41,197 nucleotides of DNA from contig JAZQAK010000014.1 in assembly GCA_045545175.1 (NCBI GenBank), positions 1 through 41,197 on the forward strand. Direction: 5' to 3'. Both the position numbers and the translations under genes were made by a program. The notes under the pieces were generated by a model that made no database searches, was not told the DNA's origin, and saw only the letters and a program-made list of their open reading frames with translations. Shown here piece after piece: positions 25,233-33,126 of this stretch (position 1 is the first letter of the stretch; each line of letters starts with the position of its first letter). The DNA comes from RGIG6165 sp045545175. Lineage in GTDB: Bacteria > Bacillota > Clostridia > Oscillospirales > Feifaniaceae.

Positions 25233-27239
25233 ATGATAAAAGATGTTTCTTTTAACAGAATGAATGAACTTGTAGATATGCTTTCCGTATATGCTGCAAA
25301 GTATTACGACGATGATGCACCTGAAATAAGTGACCGTGAGTATGATATGCTCATGCTTGAACTTAAAGAAATTGAAAAAGCACACCCCGAGTGGATAAGA
25401 AAAGATTCACCTACACAGAAGGTCGGCGGTACAGCAAAGCGTACAGCAGGCGTGCTTATCGCACACAGAGTGCCTATGCTGTCTATGAACGACCTTTTTG
25501 AAAAAGATGATATTTACAAGTTTGTTGATGACTGTAAAGAAAAACTCGGTGGCGATACAACGTTTATAGTAGAAACGAAAATTGACGGGCTTTCTATGTC
25601 TTTGAGATATGAACACGGAAAACTTGTAACGGCAATAACGAGAGGCGACGGCAGAAATTCGGGTGAAGATGTAACTGCCAATGCGTTAGTAATACCTGAT
25701 GTTGTGTCGGATTTAAAACAGGATATTGAATATCTTGAACTTCGCGGTGAAGTGTATATGTCCGATGAAAATTTCAGGCTTGTAAACGAAAAACAGGAAC
25801 TTTTAGGAAAGAAACTCTTTGCAAACCCGAGAAACTGTGCCGCCGGCACGTTAAGGCAACTTGATCCTAAAGTAACCAAAGAGCGCGGACTGTCTATGTT
25901 CATATTCAATCTGCAGGATGCCAAAGGTGTTGATTTTGATACACACGAGCAGATGTATGATTATTTAAAGTCGTTGGGCGTCAAAGTTATATCCACTTAT
26001 TTTGTTTGTTCAACCGCTGATGAAGTGTGGGAAGCAATAGAAAAAATAGGTGAGAGCAGAGGTAATCTCGAATATGAGATCGACGGCGCGGTCGTCAAGG
26101 TCAATGAACTTGAAAGAAGAAAGAAACTTGCAGATACTGCGAAAAATGCAGGATTTCTCGTGGCATACAAATACCCTCCTGAGGAGAAAGAAAGTGTTCT
26201 TCGCGAAATAGAGGTATCTGTGGGAAGAACGGGGAGAATAACGCCAACAGCAGTATTTGACCCGATACGACTTTGCGGAACGACTGTTTCAAGGGCTACC
26301 TTGCACAATCAGGATTTTATTAACGAACTTGATATTGCAATTGGTGATACCGTCACTGTGTATAAGAGCGGTGAAATTATTCCTAAAATCAAGTCTGTAG
26401 ACCATTCGAAAAGACCAAATGGCGCCAAAACTTTCAAACTGCCTGACGTTTGTCCCGTCTGCGGTGCACCTACCGTTAAGGAAGACGGAATGGCAGATAT
26501 AAGATGCGTAAATCCGTCGTGTAAGGCTCAAATTGAGCGTAGGATAATCAATTTTGTCGGCAGAGATGCGATGGACATAAAAGGCTTTGGTGAAGCGTAT
26601 ATCGTGGAACTTATTGCCGGTGGATATATAAATGATGTAGCAGATATCTATACGCTGGCAAATTATCGTGATGAATTAGTTGAAAAGGGCATTATCGGTA
26701 AAGAAAAAAACACTGATAAACTTCTCGGTGTTATAGAAAATTCAAAGCATAACAGCCCTGAAAAACTGCTTGCAGGACTTGGCATTCCTAACGTCGGCAA
26801 AACTGCTGCAAAGACGCTTATGAAGGCGTTTTCGGGTATTGACGAACTTGCTGACGCTTCTCTTGAAAGCCTTACAGAAACTGAAGACATTGGTGAAATT
26901 ACGGCAAGAGCAATCAAAGATTATTTTGCAGATGAAAACAATATAAAAATCCTTGAAAAACTTAAAAATTCGGGGGTGAATTTTGTCTCGGAAATAAAGA
27001 GTGTTACTAACGGTAAATTAAGCGGACTTACCTTTGTTATAACAGGAACGCTTGATGGTATGAAACGAGAAGAGGCGGCTGCCATGATTGAAGAAAACGG
27101 TGGTAAGGTTTCGGGAAGTGTCAGCAAAAAAACAAGTTATCTTCTTGCAGGTGAAGCTGCGGGAAGTAAGCTTGATAAAGCGAATAAACTTGGTGTTCCC
27201 GTCATAACGCTTGAAGAATTTATGGATATGATTAGATAA
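25233..27239 (+). CDS. ligA: NAD-dependent DNA ligase LigA
   Basis: LigA seals nicks during replication and repair using NAD. The start chosen is ATG 25233, with TGGAGTG 5-6 bases upstream; an in-frame GTG at 25218 would place that ribosome site inside the gene. The 668-residue protein has the Ia domain (residues 1-65), adenylation site K116-I-D-G, an OB domain with GRTGRITPTAVFDP, a Cys4 zinc finger (CPVCGAPTV and CVNPSC), helix-hairpin-helix repeats (GLGIPNVGKTAAKTL), and a C-terminal BRCT domain (LTFVITGTLDGMKREE). All expected parts are intact. No terminator is visible after the stop, so transcription could continue into the nuclease cassette. Confidence 0.97.
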   Translation: MIKDVSFNRMNELVDMLSVYAAKYYDDDAPEISDREYDMLMLELKEIEKAHPEWIRKDSPTQKVGGTAKRTAGVLIAHRVPMLSMNDLFEKDDIYKFVDDCKEKLGGDTTFIVETKIDGLSMSLRYEHGKLVTAITRGDGRNSGEDVTANALVIPDVVSDLKQDIEYLELRGEVYMSDENFRLVNEKQELLGKKLFANPRNCAAGTLRQLDPKVTKERGLSMFIFNLQDAKGVDFDTHEQMYDYLKSLGVKVISTYFVCSTADEVWEAIEKIGESRGNLEYEIDGAVVKVNELERRKKLADTAKNAGFLVAYKYPPEEKESVLREIEVSVGRTGRITPTAVFDPIRLCGTTVSRATLHNQDFINELDIAIGDTVTVYKSGEIIPKIKSVDHSKRPNGAKTFKLPDVCPVCGAPTVKEDGMADIRCVNPSCKAQIERRIINFVGRDAMDIKGFGEAYIVELIAGGYINDVADIYTLANYRDELVEKGIIGKEKNTDKLLGVIENSKHNSPEKLLAGLGIPNVGKTAAKTLMKAFSGIDELADASLESLTETEDIGEITARAIKDYFADENNIKILEKLKNSGVNFVSEIKSVTNGKLSGLTFVITGTLDGMKREEAAAMIEENGGKVSGSVSKKTSYLLAGEAAGSKLDKANKLGVPVITLEEFMDMIR

Positions 27240-27266
27240 TTATAAATTGTACAGTAATCATAAACT

Positions 27267-27296
27267 TTGATATACAAGGGATAAAAATTTTATTAA
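27267..27296 (+). promoter_or_regulatory. Weak candidate promoter for the HEPN/GIY-YIG cassette
   Basis: TTGATA (27267-27272), 18 bases and TATTAA (27291-27296), in a very AT-rich stretch 35 bases upstream of the first cassette ATG. The -10 match is only partial, and read-through from ligA is an alternative. Confidence 0.33.
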
Positions 27297-27331
27297 GAAT
27301 TGTGCTGAGTATTGTCGAAAGGAGGAGATTT

Positions 27332-28021
27332 ATGGAATCTTTGTTTGAGAAACATTATTTTGAAGAAATCAAGGAATTTTATCGTCCGTATTTTAGCAGT
27401 TTAGATGAAGTAGAAGGTTTTATTAAGAGTGCTGTCGAATTGGATTGGGATGAAAGAAAGCCTAGACAAATGATTTTTCAAGTTCAAAGATTTGTAAGTC
27501 TTGCCAATGAAATTGAAAAAATTCGCCCTGCAAGAGATGGATTAAGAGTGTTGTTTTTAAAATGTTGTATGGAATCATTAGCAAATCTTTCTAACAAGAA
27601 AAACAATGTTTTTTCGTCTGAATTTGCAAGTAGTTTTAGTGAAGAGGGAAAAAACTATATATTATCTAATTTTTCTTTGTCTTATTATTCATATGAGTTA
27701 AATGGGGTAGAACATGAAGAATCATGTGATCTAACCATGGATGATTTTCTTTTGATTATAAAGGCAATGAGAAATATGGTTGTACATGATGGCAACTATT
27801 GGGAAATGCAAATATTTGCATATGATACTGATTCGATTTGGCTTACACACTTAGAAACAGATAAAAAATTATTGCCCGAAAACATATTTGATTACAAGGA
27901 TAAATTAACAACATATCATTTTGAAACCACATTGCAGTATGATAAATTTATATATTATTTTATAGAAGCCTGTGTTGCGTTTATAGTCAATTATATAAAA
28001 AAGATAGGAGATAACTCATGA
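27332..28021 (+). CDS. HEPN-like protein, first gene of a two-gene nuclease cassette
   Basis: I do not know a named family for this 229-residue protein. It is mostly helical in appearance and holds R147-NMVV-H152, in a helix-like setting (FLLIIKAMRNMVVHDGNYW). This matches the RX4-6H motif of HEPN domains, which in many toxins and defence proteins form an RNase active site. The start is ATG 27332, with a perfect AAAGGAGGAG ribosome site; an open frame upstream to 27302 is excluded because it contains that site. The stop overlaps the next gene by ATGA. The gene is AT-rich (19 and 15 G/C in the 60-base lines at 27361 and 27661) and uses codons unlike its neighbours, suggesting transfer. The HEPN call is inference from one motif. 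Confidence 0.72.
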   Translation: MESLFEKHYFEEIKEFYRPYFSSLDEVEGFIKSAVELDWDERKPRQMIFQVQRFVSLANEIEKIRPARDGLRVLFLKCCMESLANLSNKKNNVFSSEFASSFSEEGKNYILSNFSLSYYSYELNGVEHEESCDLTMDDFLLIIKAMRNMVVHDGNYWEMQIFAYDTDSIWLTHLETDKKLLPENIFDYKDKLTTYHFETTLQYDKFIYYFIEACVAFIVNYIKKIGDNS

Positions 28022-28878
28022 AAAACTTTGATAAAACAATTCAAATGTACATATTTGAGGGAAATCCAAATGGAAGAATTATGTGCGAACTTTCAAATTG
28101 GAATGGAAGAGTATATAAAATTTCTCGTAGTGATATTTCTGAATTTGCACAGAGAGAGGATGCAGATAATACAGGAGTGTATTTTTTGTTCGGCAAAAGC
28201 ACAGATGGTAATGATACAATATATATCGGAGAAGCAGAAAGAATTGTTACACGATTAAAGCAACACTTAAAAGATAAAGAGTATTGGAATGATTGTATTG
28301 CGGTAATCAGTAAAGACAATTTATTGAACAAAGCCCATGTAAAATTTCTTGAAAATAAGTTTTATCAATTGGCAAAAGAGGCAAATAGAACAGATGTTAT
28401 AAATAGTACAATACCAACCTGTCCCTCTATTTCTGAATACGATGTTGCTATGCTTGACGAATTTATTGAAAATGCTAGATTGTTAGTTAATACATTGGGA
28501 TATAAATCTTTTGATGTTCTTACAGCAAATGCAGAAGATGGATTAAATGATGAAAAAGAAATTTTTCATATTAAAGCAGCTCGTGGTGCAGAAGCATTAG
28601 GGTTTGTTACATCTGATGGCTTTGCAGTGTTGAGAAATTCTAAAATTGCGACTTCGACTACACCTAGTATGTCAGAATATTTAATTAAACTTAGAAATAA
28701 GTTGATCGAAAGTGGTACAGTTGTGAGTGAAACTTTTGTAAAGGATTATGTTTTTACCAGCCCTTCTTTAGCTGCGGCTATCGTTATGGGAAGAAATGCG
28801 AACGGTAGAACAGAGTGGAGAAACAAAGACGGAATTACTTTAAAAGATATTGAAGAAAGTGAAATTGAAAACATCTAA
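28018..28878 (+). CDS. GIY-YIG nuclease with C-terminal DUF4357-like domain
   Basis: The 286-residue protein contains a GIY-YIG endonuclease domain: G53-V-Y55, Y69-I-G71, the catalytic arginine R79 in IVTRLKQH, and the metal-binding glutamate E112 in FLENKFYQLA. All key residues are present, so it should be active on DNA. Residues about 185-280 (ARGAEALGFVTSDGFAVLRNS and then SLAAAIVMGRNANGRTEW) resemble DUF4357, a small domain often found at the end of such nucleases. It starts within the stop of the HEPN-like gene (ATGA), so the two are made together. Composition is AT-rich like its partner and unlike ligA and udg. A defence or toxin role is possible but not shown. Confidence 0.88.
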   Translation: MKNFDKTIQMYIFEGNPNGRIMCELSNWNGRVYKISRSDISEFAQREDADNTGVYFLFGKSTDGNDTIYIGEAERIVTRLKQHLKDKEYWNDCIAVISKDNLLNKAHVKFLENKFYQLAKEANRTDVINSTIPTCPSISEYDVAMLDEFIENARLLVNTLGYKSFDVLTANAEDGLNDEKEIFHIKAARGAEALGFVTSDGFAVLRNSKIATSTTPSMSEYLIKLRNKLIESGTVVSETFVKDYVFTSPSLAAAIVMGRNANGRTEWRNKDGITLKDIEESEIENI

Positions 28879-28893
28879 TTTTTTGTCCCTAAC

Positions 28894-28922
28894 TTGACAA
28901 AATCATAATAGAAGTGTATAAG
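28894..28922 (+). promoter_or_regulatory. Strong orphan promoter with no gene downstream
   Basis: Perfect TTGACA (28894-28899), 17 bases and TATAAG (28917-28922), just after the GIY-YIG gene. A transcript from about 28929 would meet the terminator hairpin at 28955-28987 after about 25 bases. No reading frame is present, so it would make an RNA of roughly 55-60 bases, or it is a relic. Confidence 0.55.
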
Positions 28923-28954
28923 TTTTAAATATTTACTTAATGAATAATCACAAT

Positions 28955-28987
28955 AAAAAGGTATGCACGGAACGTGCATACCTTTTA
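28955..28987 (-). terminator. Bidirectional terminator downstream of udg
   Basis: GGTATGCACG and CGTGCATACC form a 10-base-pair stem with a 3-base loop, with A and T tracts on both sides. On the minus strand it ends the rnpB-udg transcript; on the plus strand it would end transcription from the nuclease cassette. Confidence 0.9.
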
Positions 28988-29533
28988 TAATTTGTCGTAT
29001 TCTGCTTTGAGCATTTTAAAGTCGTCGTACGTGACTTCTTTTTTCTTGTTGTCGTAAATAAGTGCGGCAGGGTGGTAGATCGCCATAATTCTGTAACCGT
29101 TACGTTCAAACCACTGACCGCGTTCTTTAGTGATGGCAAAATCACTATTTATGAGGCGTTTTGCCGCTATTCTGCCAAGACATATTATCATTGCGGGTTT
29201 TATGGTATCAATCTGTGCGTCAAGATATGGGATGCAAGCATCTTCTTCTTCGGGCAGAGGGTCACGGTTTTGAGGCGGTCTGCATTTGAGAATATTAGCT
29301 ATGTATACTGCATCTCTCGGAATTCCGACCGCATCAAGATATTTATTGAGAAGTTTGCCTGCAGCACCTACAAACGGTATACCCTGAAGATCCTCGTTTT
29401 TACCTGGCGCTTCACCGACAAACATCAGTTTCGCATTTTCGTTTCCGTCGCCGAAAACAATGTTGGTTCTCGTCTGAGAGAGTACGCATTTTGTGCAACT
29501 TTCGCATTGCTTTTTTATATCGGATAATGACAT
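28985..29533 (-). CDS. udg: Uracil-DNA glycosylase, family 4 (4Fe-4S)
   Basis: The 182-residue enzyme removes uracil from DNA in base excision repair. It carries the four cluster cysteines of family 4 (C13, C16, C84, C100), the catalytic/uracil pocket motif GEAPGKNEDLQGIPFVG, KCRPPQNRDPLPEE, and the second motif HPAAL near residue 154. A GGAGG ribosome site precedes the ATG on the minus strand. The gene lies 25 bases downstream of the RNase P RNA with no terminator between, so it is probably transcribed from the rnpB promoter. The terminator at 28955-28987 starts inside its last codons. Confidence 0.95.
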   Translation of the reverse strand: MSLSDIKKQCESCTKCVLSQTRTNIVFGDGNENAKLMFVGEAPGKNEDLQGIPFVGAAGKLLNKYLDAVGIPRDAVYIANILKCRPPQNRDPLPEEEDACIPYLDAQIDTIKPAMIICLGRIAAKRLINSDFAITKERGQWFERNGYRIMAIYHPAALIYDNKKKEVTYDDFKMLKAEYDKL

Positions 29534-29558
29534 TTCTATCCTCCGTTAAATTAAAAAT

Positions 29559-29891
29559 GCGAGTAAATCTGTAAGCCGGGTTCTGTCGTGAATGATCATC
29601 TATCTCGACGACATGTTACCACGCCGCTCAAGCCGCCACGTCGACAATACATCGGGCAAATGTGTCTGTCAGTCTGGCGTTGCTTCGGATTGGGTTTACA
29701 AGGCTGTGCAGTCACCTGCACACCGGTGAGCTCTTACCTCGCCGTTTCATCCTTACCTGCAAAGCAGGCGGTATAATTTCTGTTGCACTTTCCCTAAAGT
29801 CACCTTCGGTGGACGTTATCCATAATCCTGCCCTATGAAGCCCGGACTTTCCTCACAGTTATAAAACTGCGCGACCATTCAATTTACTCGC
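29559..29891 (-). ncRNA. rnpB: RNase P RNA, bacterial type A
   Basis: On the minus strand the region contains the conserved GAGGAAAGTCCGGGCT element near the 5' end and GTAAGCCGGGTTCTG (as plus-strand complement) near the 3' end. The ends pair as a P1 helix: GCGAGTAAAT (29559-29568, plus strand) is complementary to ATTTACTCGC (29882-29891). The length of about 333 bases suits a type A RNA. It is the ribozyme that matures the 5' ends of tRNAs. A strong promoter lies just upstream (29899-29927). No terminator follows the 3' end; the udg gene begins 25 bases later. Confidence 0.95.
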
Positions 29892-29898
29892 AGTTGTT

Positions 29899-29927
29899 AT
29901 TTTAATATAATAAGTAATATATGTCAA
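29899..29927 (-). promoter_or_regulatory. Sigma-A promoter for rnpB
   Basis: On the minus strand, perfect TTGACA (complement at 29922-29927), 17 bases and TAAAAT (complement at 29899-29904). Predicted transcription would start 1-2 bases before the P1 helix of RNase P RNA. Confidence 0.82.
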
Positions 29928-29934
29928 ATATTAA

Positions 29935-29963
29935 TTGAATTTAATATTGCACTTTGCTATAAT
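29935..29963 (+). promoter_or_regulatory. Sigma-A promoter for the GNAT-ruvCAB-glmM unit
   Basis: TTGAAT (29935-29940), 17 bases and perfect TATAAT (29958-29963). It faces away from the rnpB promoter, with only 7 bases between the two -35 boxes. Confidence 0.75.
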
Positions 29964-29989
29964 AAAAATAATATGGGGAGGTGGCGTCT

Positions 29990-30763
29990 TTGATTAGAAG
30001 TTATAAGTCTACCGATGTTGTTAAAATTCTTGATTTTATTAAAGGCAATCCGCAACAGCTGATTATTTTTCAAACTAACGTAGTTAATAAGAAAAATTAT
30101 GCTTATGAGTGTCATTTGTCCGAAAACGAGGGAATTGTCGATACGGTAATTCTATCTCAGGGTTCTTCGGCATACGTAACTCTGTCTGATAAAACCGACA
30201 TTGAAGAACTTGTTATGTTCTTTAAGTTTAACGGTGCTGTATCGGAAATTAACGGAACGGTGGAAGATATTGACAGGTTGCTTCCTTATTTTGAAAATGC
30301 CGATTCGGAAAATTATAATATTGCCAAACTCAGCGGTACGCCTAATGAATATCCGTGCAGATATACCGTTAAGCAAACTGACGGTATACGTGATTTAAGA
30401 TGCGTTTATTCTCTTCTTGAAAAAGGCGGCTTAACTAAAGTGTCTTTTGATGAGTACTACATTGTTCGCAGAGAAGCAATATCTGAACTCAAAGGACGTA
30501 CTTATATTGCGTATGACGGCGATAAACCTGTTTGTACGGCTTCGTCTATGTATGAAATGCATCCGCTTGCATTCCTAGGCGGTGTTGCAACAGATCCTGA
30601 ATACAGAAATATGGGTGTTGCAAAAGGTCTTGTCAGCTGTCTTTGTAAAACGCTGACTGATGAGGGATTTTCGGTATGGATATCATATAAGACTGCCATT
30701 GCAGGCACAGTTTATAAACATATAGGATTTGAAGATTGTCTCAAATGTAAGAGGATTATTTAA
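29990..30763 (+). CDS. GNAT family N-acetyltransferase
   Basis: The C-terminal part has the acetyl-CoA binding site of GNAT enzymes (LGGVATDPEYRNMGVAKGLVSCL) and the typical ending GTVYKHIGFEDC. The N-terminal 120 residues are a second, less conserved domain with a degenerate GNAT look, as in two-domain members. TTG 29990 (MIRSYKSTD) is preferred, because GGGGAGGTG ends about 7 bases upstream; GTG 29981 would overlap that site. That gives 257 residues. The substrate is unknown. Its TAA overlaps the ATG of the next gene by one base. Confidence 0.85.
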   Translation: MIRSYKSTDVVKILDFIKGNPQQLIIFQTNVVNKKNYAYECHLSENEGIVDTVILSQGSSAYVTLSDKTDIEELVMFFKFNGAVSEINGTVEDIDRLLPYFENADSENYNIAKLSGTPNEYPCRYTVKQTDGIRDLRCVYSLLEKGGLTKVSFDEYYIVRREAISELKGRTYIAYDGDKPVCTASSMYEMHPLAFLGGVATDPEYRNMGVAKGLVSCLCKTLTDEGFSVWISYKTAIAGTVYKHIGFEDCLKCKRII

Positions 30764-32034
30764 TGGATTTTATTTCGAATTTCGGTTTTAACGATAAAAT
30801 TACGTCACTTGCAAGCAAGGCTTACGAAGACTGTAAGCCTGCTTTTGAAAGAATTGAAGAAACGGCACGTTATAATAACCAGAAGGTATTGGCTGCTTTC
30901 ATAAAAAACAGAATAAGTGAAACACATTTTAACACTACTACGGGCTATGGATATGACGACAAGGGCAGGGATGCCGCAGATGCACTTTATAAGGATATTT
31001 TCGGTGCTGAGGCGGCTATTGTCCGTCATTTTATGTTGTCGGGAACGCACGCTCTTACAGTTATGCTGTTCGGAATTTTGAGACCGGGAGATACTATGCT
31101 TTCTGTGGCAGGAAAGCCCTATGATACGCTTGATAGCGTAATCGGGCTGAATGATTCTAAAAACGGTAATTTGAAAGAATTTGGCGTTAAATATGAGCAG
31201 GTGGATTTAAAAGACGGCAGACTTGATTATGAAGCGATTGAGCAGGCTCTTTTAACTAAACCCAAAATGGCATATTTACAAAGGTCACGTGGATACGATA
31301 CCAGACCGACGATAACGATTGCTGAAATTGAAAAGGTTGCAGAGATTATTAAAAGGGTATCTCCCGATACGGTTTTTGCGATAGATAACTGTTACGGTGA
31401 GTTTACGGAAAAGAAAGAACCTACCGAAGTCGGTGCTGATATAATGGCAGGCTCGCTTATAAAAAATCCCGGCGGTGCTATGGCGCAAAGCGGCGGCTAT
31501 ATAGCGGGAAGGGAAGACCTTGTTGAACTTTGTTCATACAGACTTACCTCACCCGGTCTTGGTGGTGAGATTGGTGCTTCGCTTGGCCAGAACGTCAATA
31601 TAATCAAGGGCATATATTTTGCACCTACAATAGTCGAAAACGCCTTAAAAACGGCTGTTTTTACTGCTGCAATATATCAGCGTCTCGGTTTTGACTGTTC
31701 GCCGACTGTTGATGAATACAGATCTGACATCGTTCAGCAGATAAGATTTGGTACAGCACAGGGACTAATATCGTTCTGTCAGGGTATTCAGGCTTGTTCG
31801 CCGATAGATTCTTACGTTGCACCTGAACCGTGGGCTATGCCCGGTTACAATGATGAAGTCATTATGGCCGCAGGTGCATTTGTTGGCGGCTCGTCTATTG
31901 AACTTTCGGCAGACGGTCCGCTCAGAGAGCCTTATGCCGCGTTTATGCAGGGCGGAATAATATTTGATTCTGCTTGCGTGGCGATTGTGAATACGGTAAA
32001 AAAACTTGTTGAAGACGGAGTGATTTCTTTATGA
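30763..32034 (+). CDS. PLP-dependent methionine gamma-lyase-like protein (YnbB / aluminium resistance family)
   Basis: The 423-residue protein is a fold type I pyridoxal phosphate enzyme of the family often labelled aluminium resistance or methionine gamma-lyase-like (YnbB). Signs are HFMLSGTHALTVMLFGILRPGD at the cofactor phosphate site, FAIDNCYGEF with the cofactor-stacking aspartate, and the Schiff-base lysine in MAGSLIKNPGGA. The C-terminal region (PEPWAMPGYNDEVIMAAGAFVGGSSIELSADGP, in part) is highly characteristic. The physiological reaction has not been settled for this group. It overlaps the GNAT gene by 1 base and ruvC by 4 bases. Confidence 0.93.
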   Translation: MDFISNFGFNDKITSLASKAYEDCKPAFERIEETARYNNQKVLAAFIKNRISETHFNTTTGYGYDDKGRDAADALYKDIFGAEAAIVRHFMLSGTHALTVMLFGILRPGDTMLSVAGKPYDTLDSVIGLNDSKNGNLKEFGVKYEQVDLKDGRLDYEAIEQALLTKPKMAYLQRSRGYDTRPTITIAEIEKVAEIIKRVSPDTVFAIDNCYGEFTEKKEPTEVGADIMAGSLIKNPGGAMAQSGGYIAGREDLVELCSYRLTSPGLGGEIGASLGQNVNIIKGIYFAPTIVENALKTAVFTAAIYQRLGFDCSPTVDEYRSDIVQQIRFGTAQGLISFCQGIQACSPIDSYVAPEPWAMPGYNDEVIMAAGAFVGGSSIELSADGPLREPYAAFMQGGIIFDSACVAIVNTVKKLVEDGVISL

Positions 32035-32522
32035 TAATTATGGGAGTCGATCCCGGTATTGCTTCGGTCGGATACGGTGTTGTCGAATTTAACGGAAATA
32101 AGTTTAAAACTTTAACATACGGTACGTTTCACACACCGGCTAAAACCAAACTTGAATCAAGACTTAAACTGATACACGAATTCATACTTGAGACTATTGA
32201 AAAATACAAAGTAGAAGTTTTGAGTGTGGAAGAATTGTTTTTTAATACTAATATATCGACTGCTATCTCCGTTGGGCACGGCAGGGGTGTGATTTTACTT
32301 GCAGGTGCAATGAAAAATATACCCGTGTATGAGTTTACTCCGCTTCAGGTAAAACAGTCGGTAGTCGGATACGGAAGGGCTGAAAAAAGGCAGGTACAGG
32401 AAATGACGAGAATTATTCTCGGACTTAAAGATATTCCCAGACCTGACGATACTGCCGATGCTCTTGCACTTGCAATTTGTTTTGCTCACACAAGTCAATC
32501 ATCATTATTTATCAAGGGGTGA
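32031..32522 (+). CDS. ruvC: Crossover junction endodeoxyribonuclease RuvC
   Basis: RuvC resolves Holliday junctions during recombination. The 163-residue protein has the catalytic D7 (GVDPGIASVGYG), the EELFFNTN segment with the second acidic residue, GYGRAEKRQVQEM, and the final acidic pair in RPDDTADALALA. Length is standard. It starts inside the stop of the upstream gene and is followed by ruvA after 3 bases, forming ruvC-ruvA-ruvB as in many bacteria. Confidence 0.97.
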   Translation: MIIMGVDPGIASVGYGVVEFNGNKFKTLTYGTFHTPAKTKLESRLKLIHEFILETIEKYKVEVLSVEELFFNTNISTAISVGHGRGVILLAGAMKNIPVYEFTPLQVKQSVVGYGRAEKRQVQEMTRIILGLKDIPRPDDTADALALAICFAHTSQSSLFIKG

Positions 32523-32525
32523 CGT

Positions 32526-33116
32526 ATGTTTTCCTATCTTAAAGGTATTCTGGCAGAAAAAGATATAAATTCGTTTGTTATTGACGTCGGCGGTGTGGGT
32601 TTTTTCTGCACTGCTTCGGCTGTAACATTGAATTCTATCGGTAATATAGGAGACCAGATTAAAATATATACCTATATGGCGGTCCGTGAAGATGCTATGG
32701 AACTTTTCGGTTTTGCAGATAAGGCTGAACACAGGTGTTTTAAGCAACTTATATCTGTTAGCGGTGTAGGACCTAAAGCTGCCGTGGCAATCCTTTCGGA
32801 ACTTACCGTTCAACAGTTTACTACGGCACTTGTATCGGGGGATTATAAGACTATTACACGAGCCCAGGGTGTAGGCCCTAAACTGGCACAGAGGATAATA
32901 CTTGAACTCAAAGGCAAGCTTTCTGAAGAACAGATTACCTCAGGTGTTGCTTCTCCGTCTGCCTTTGCCCCCAACGGCAATGAACACGATGCGCTTGAGG
33001 CACTTGTTTCACTCGGATATGCACCTACTGAGGCAAAGGATATTATATCGCAAATGAACACCAAGGATATGTCTGCTGAGGATATTATCCGTATGGCTCT
33101 TAAATTTTTGATGTGA
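32526..33116 (+). CDS. ruvA: Holliday junction branch migration protein RuvA
   Basis: RuvA binds the four-way junction as a tetramer and loads RuvB. The 196-residue protein has the OB-fold N-terminal domain (FSYLKGILAEKD, YTYMAVREDAMELFGF), two helix-hairpin-helix motifs (LISVSGVGPKAAVAIL and AQGVGPKLAQRIILELK), and the C-terminal UBA-like domain that contacts RuvB (ALEALVSLGYAPTEAKDII). All parts are complete. Confidence 0.97.
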   Translation: MFSYLKGILAEKDINSFVIDVGGVGFFCTASAVTLNSIGNIGDQIKIYTYMAVREDAMELFGFADKAEHRCFKQLISVSGVGPKAAVAILSELTVQQFTTALVSGDYKTITRAQGVGPKLAQRIILELKGKLSEEQITSGVASPSAFAPNGNEHDALEALVSLGYAPTEAKDIISQMNTKDMSAEDIIRMALKFLM

Positions 33117-33126
33117 GAGGTTTTCT

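Noticed and set aside
27254..28909. AATCATAA on both sides of the nuclease cassette, considered as a target-site duplication
   Set aside because: Eight AT-rich bases are expected by chance, and the copies are not at the cassette edges.
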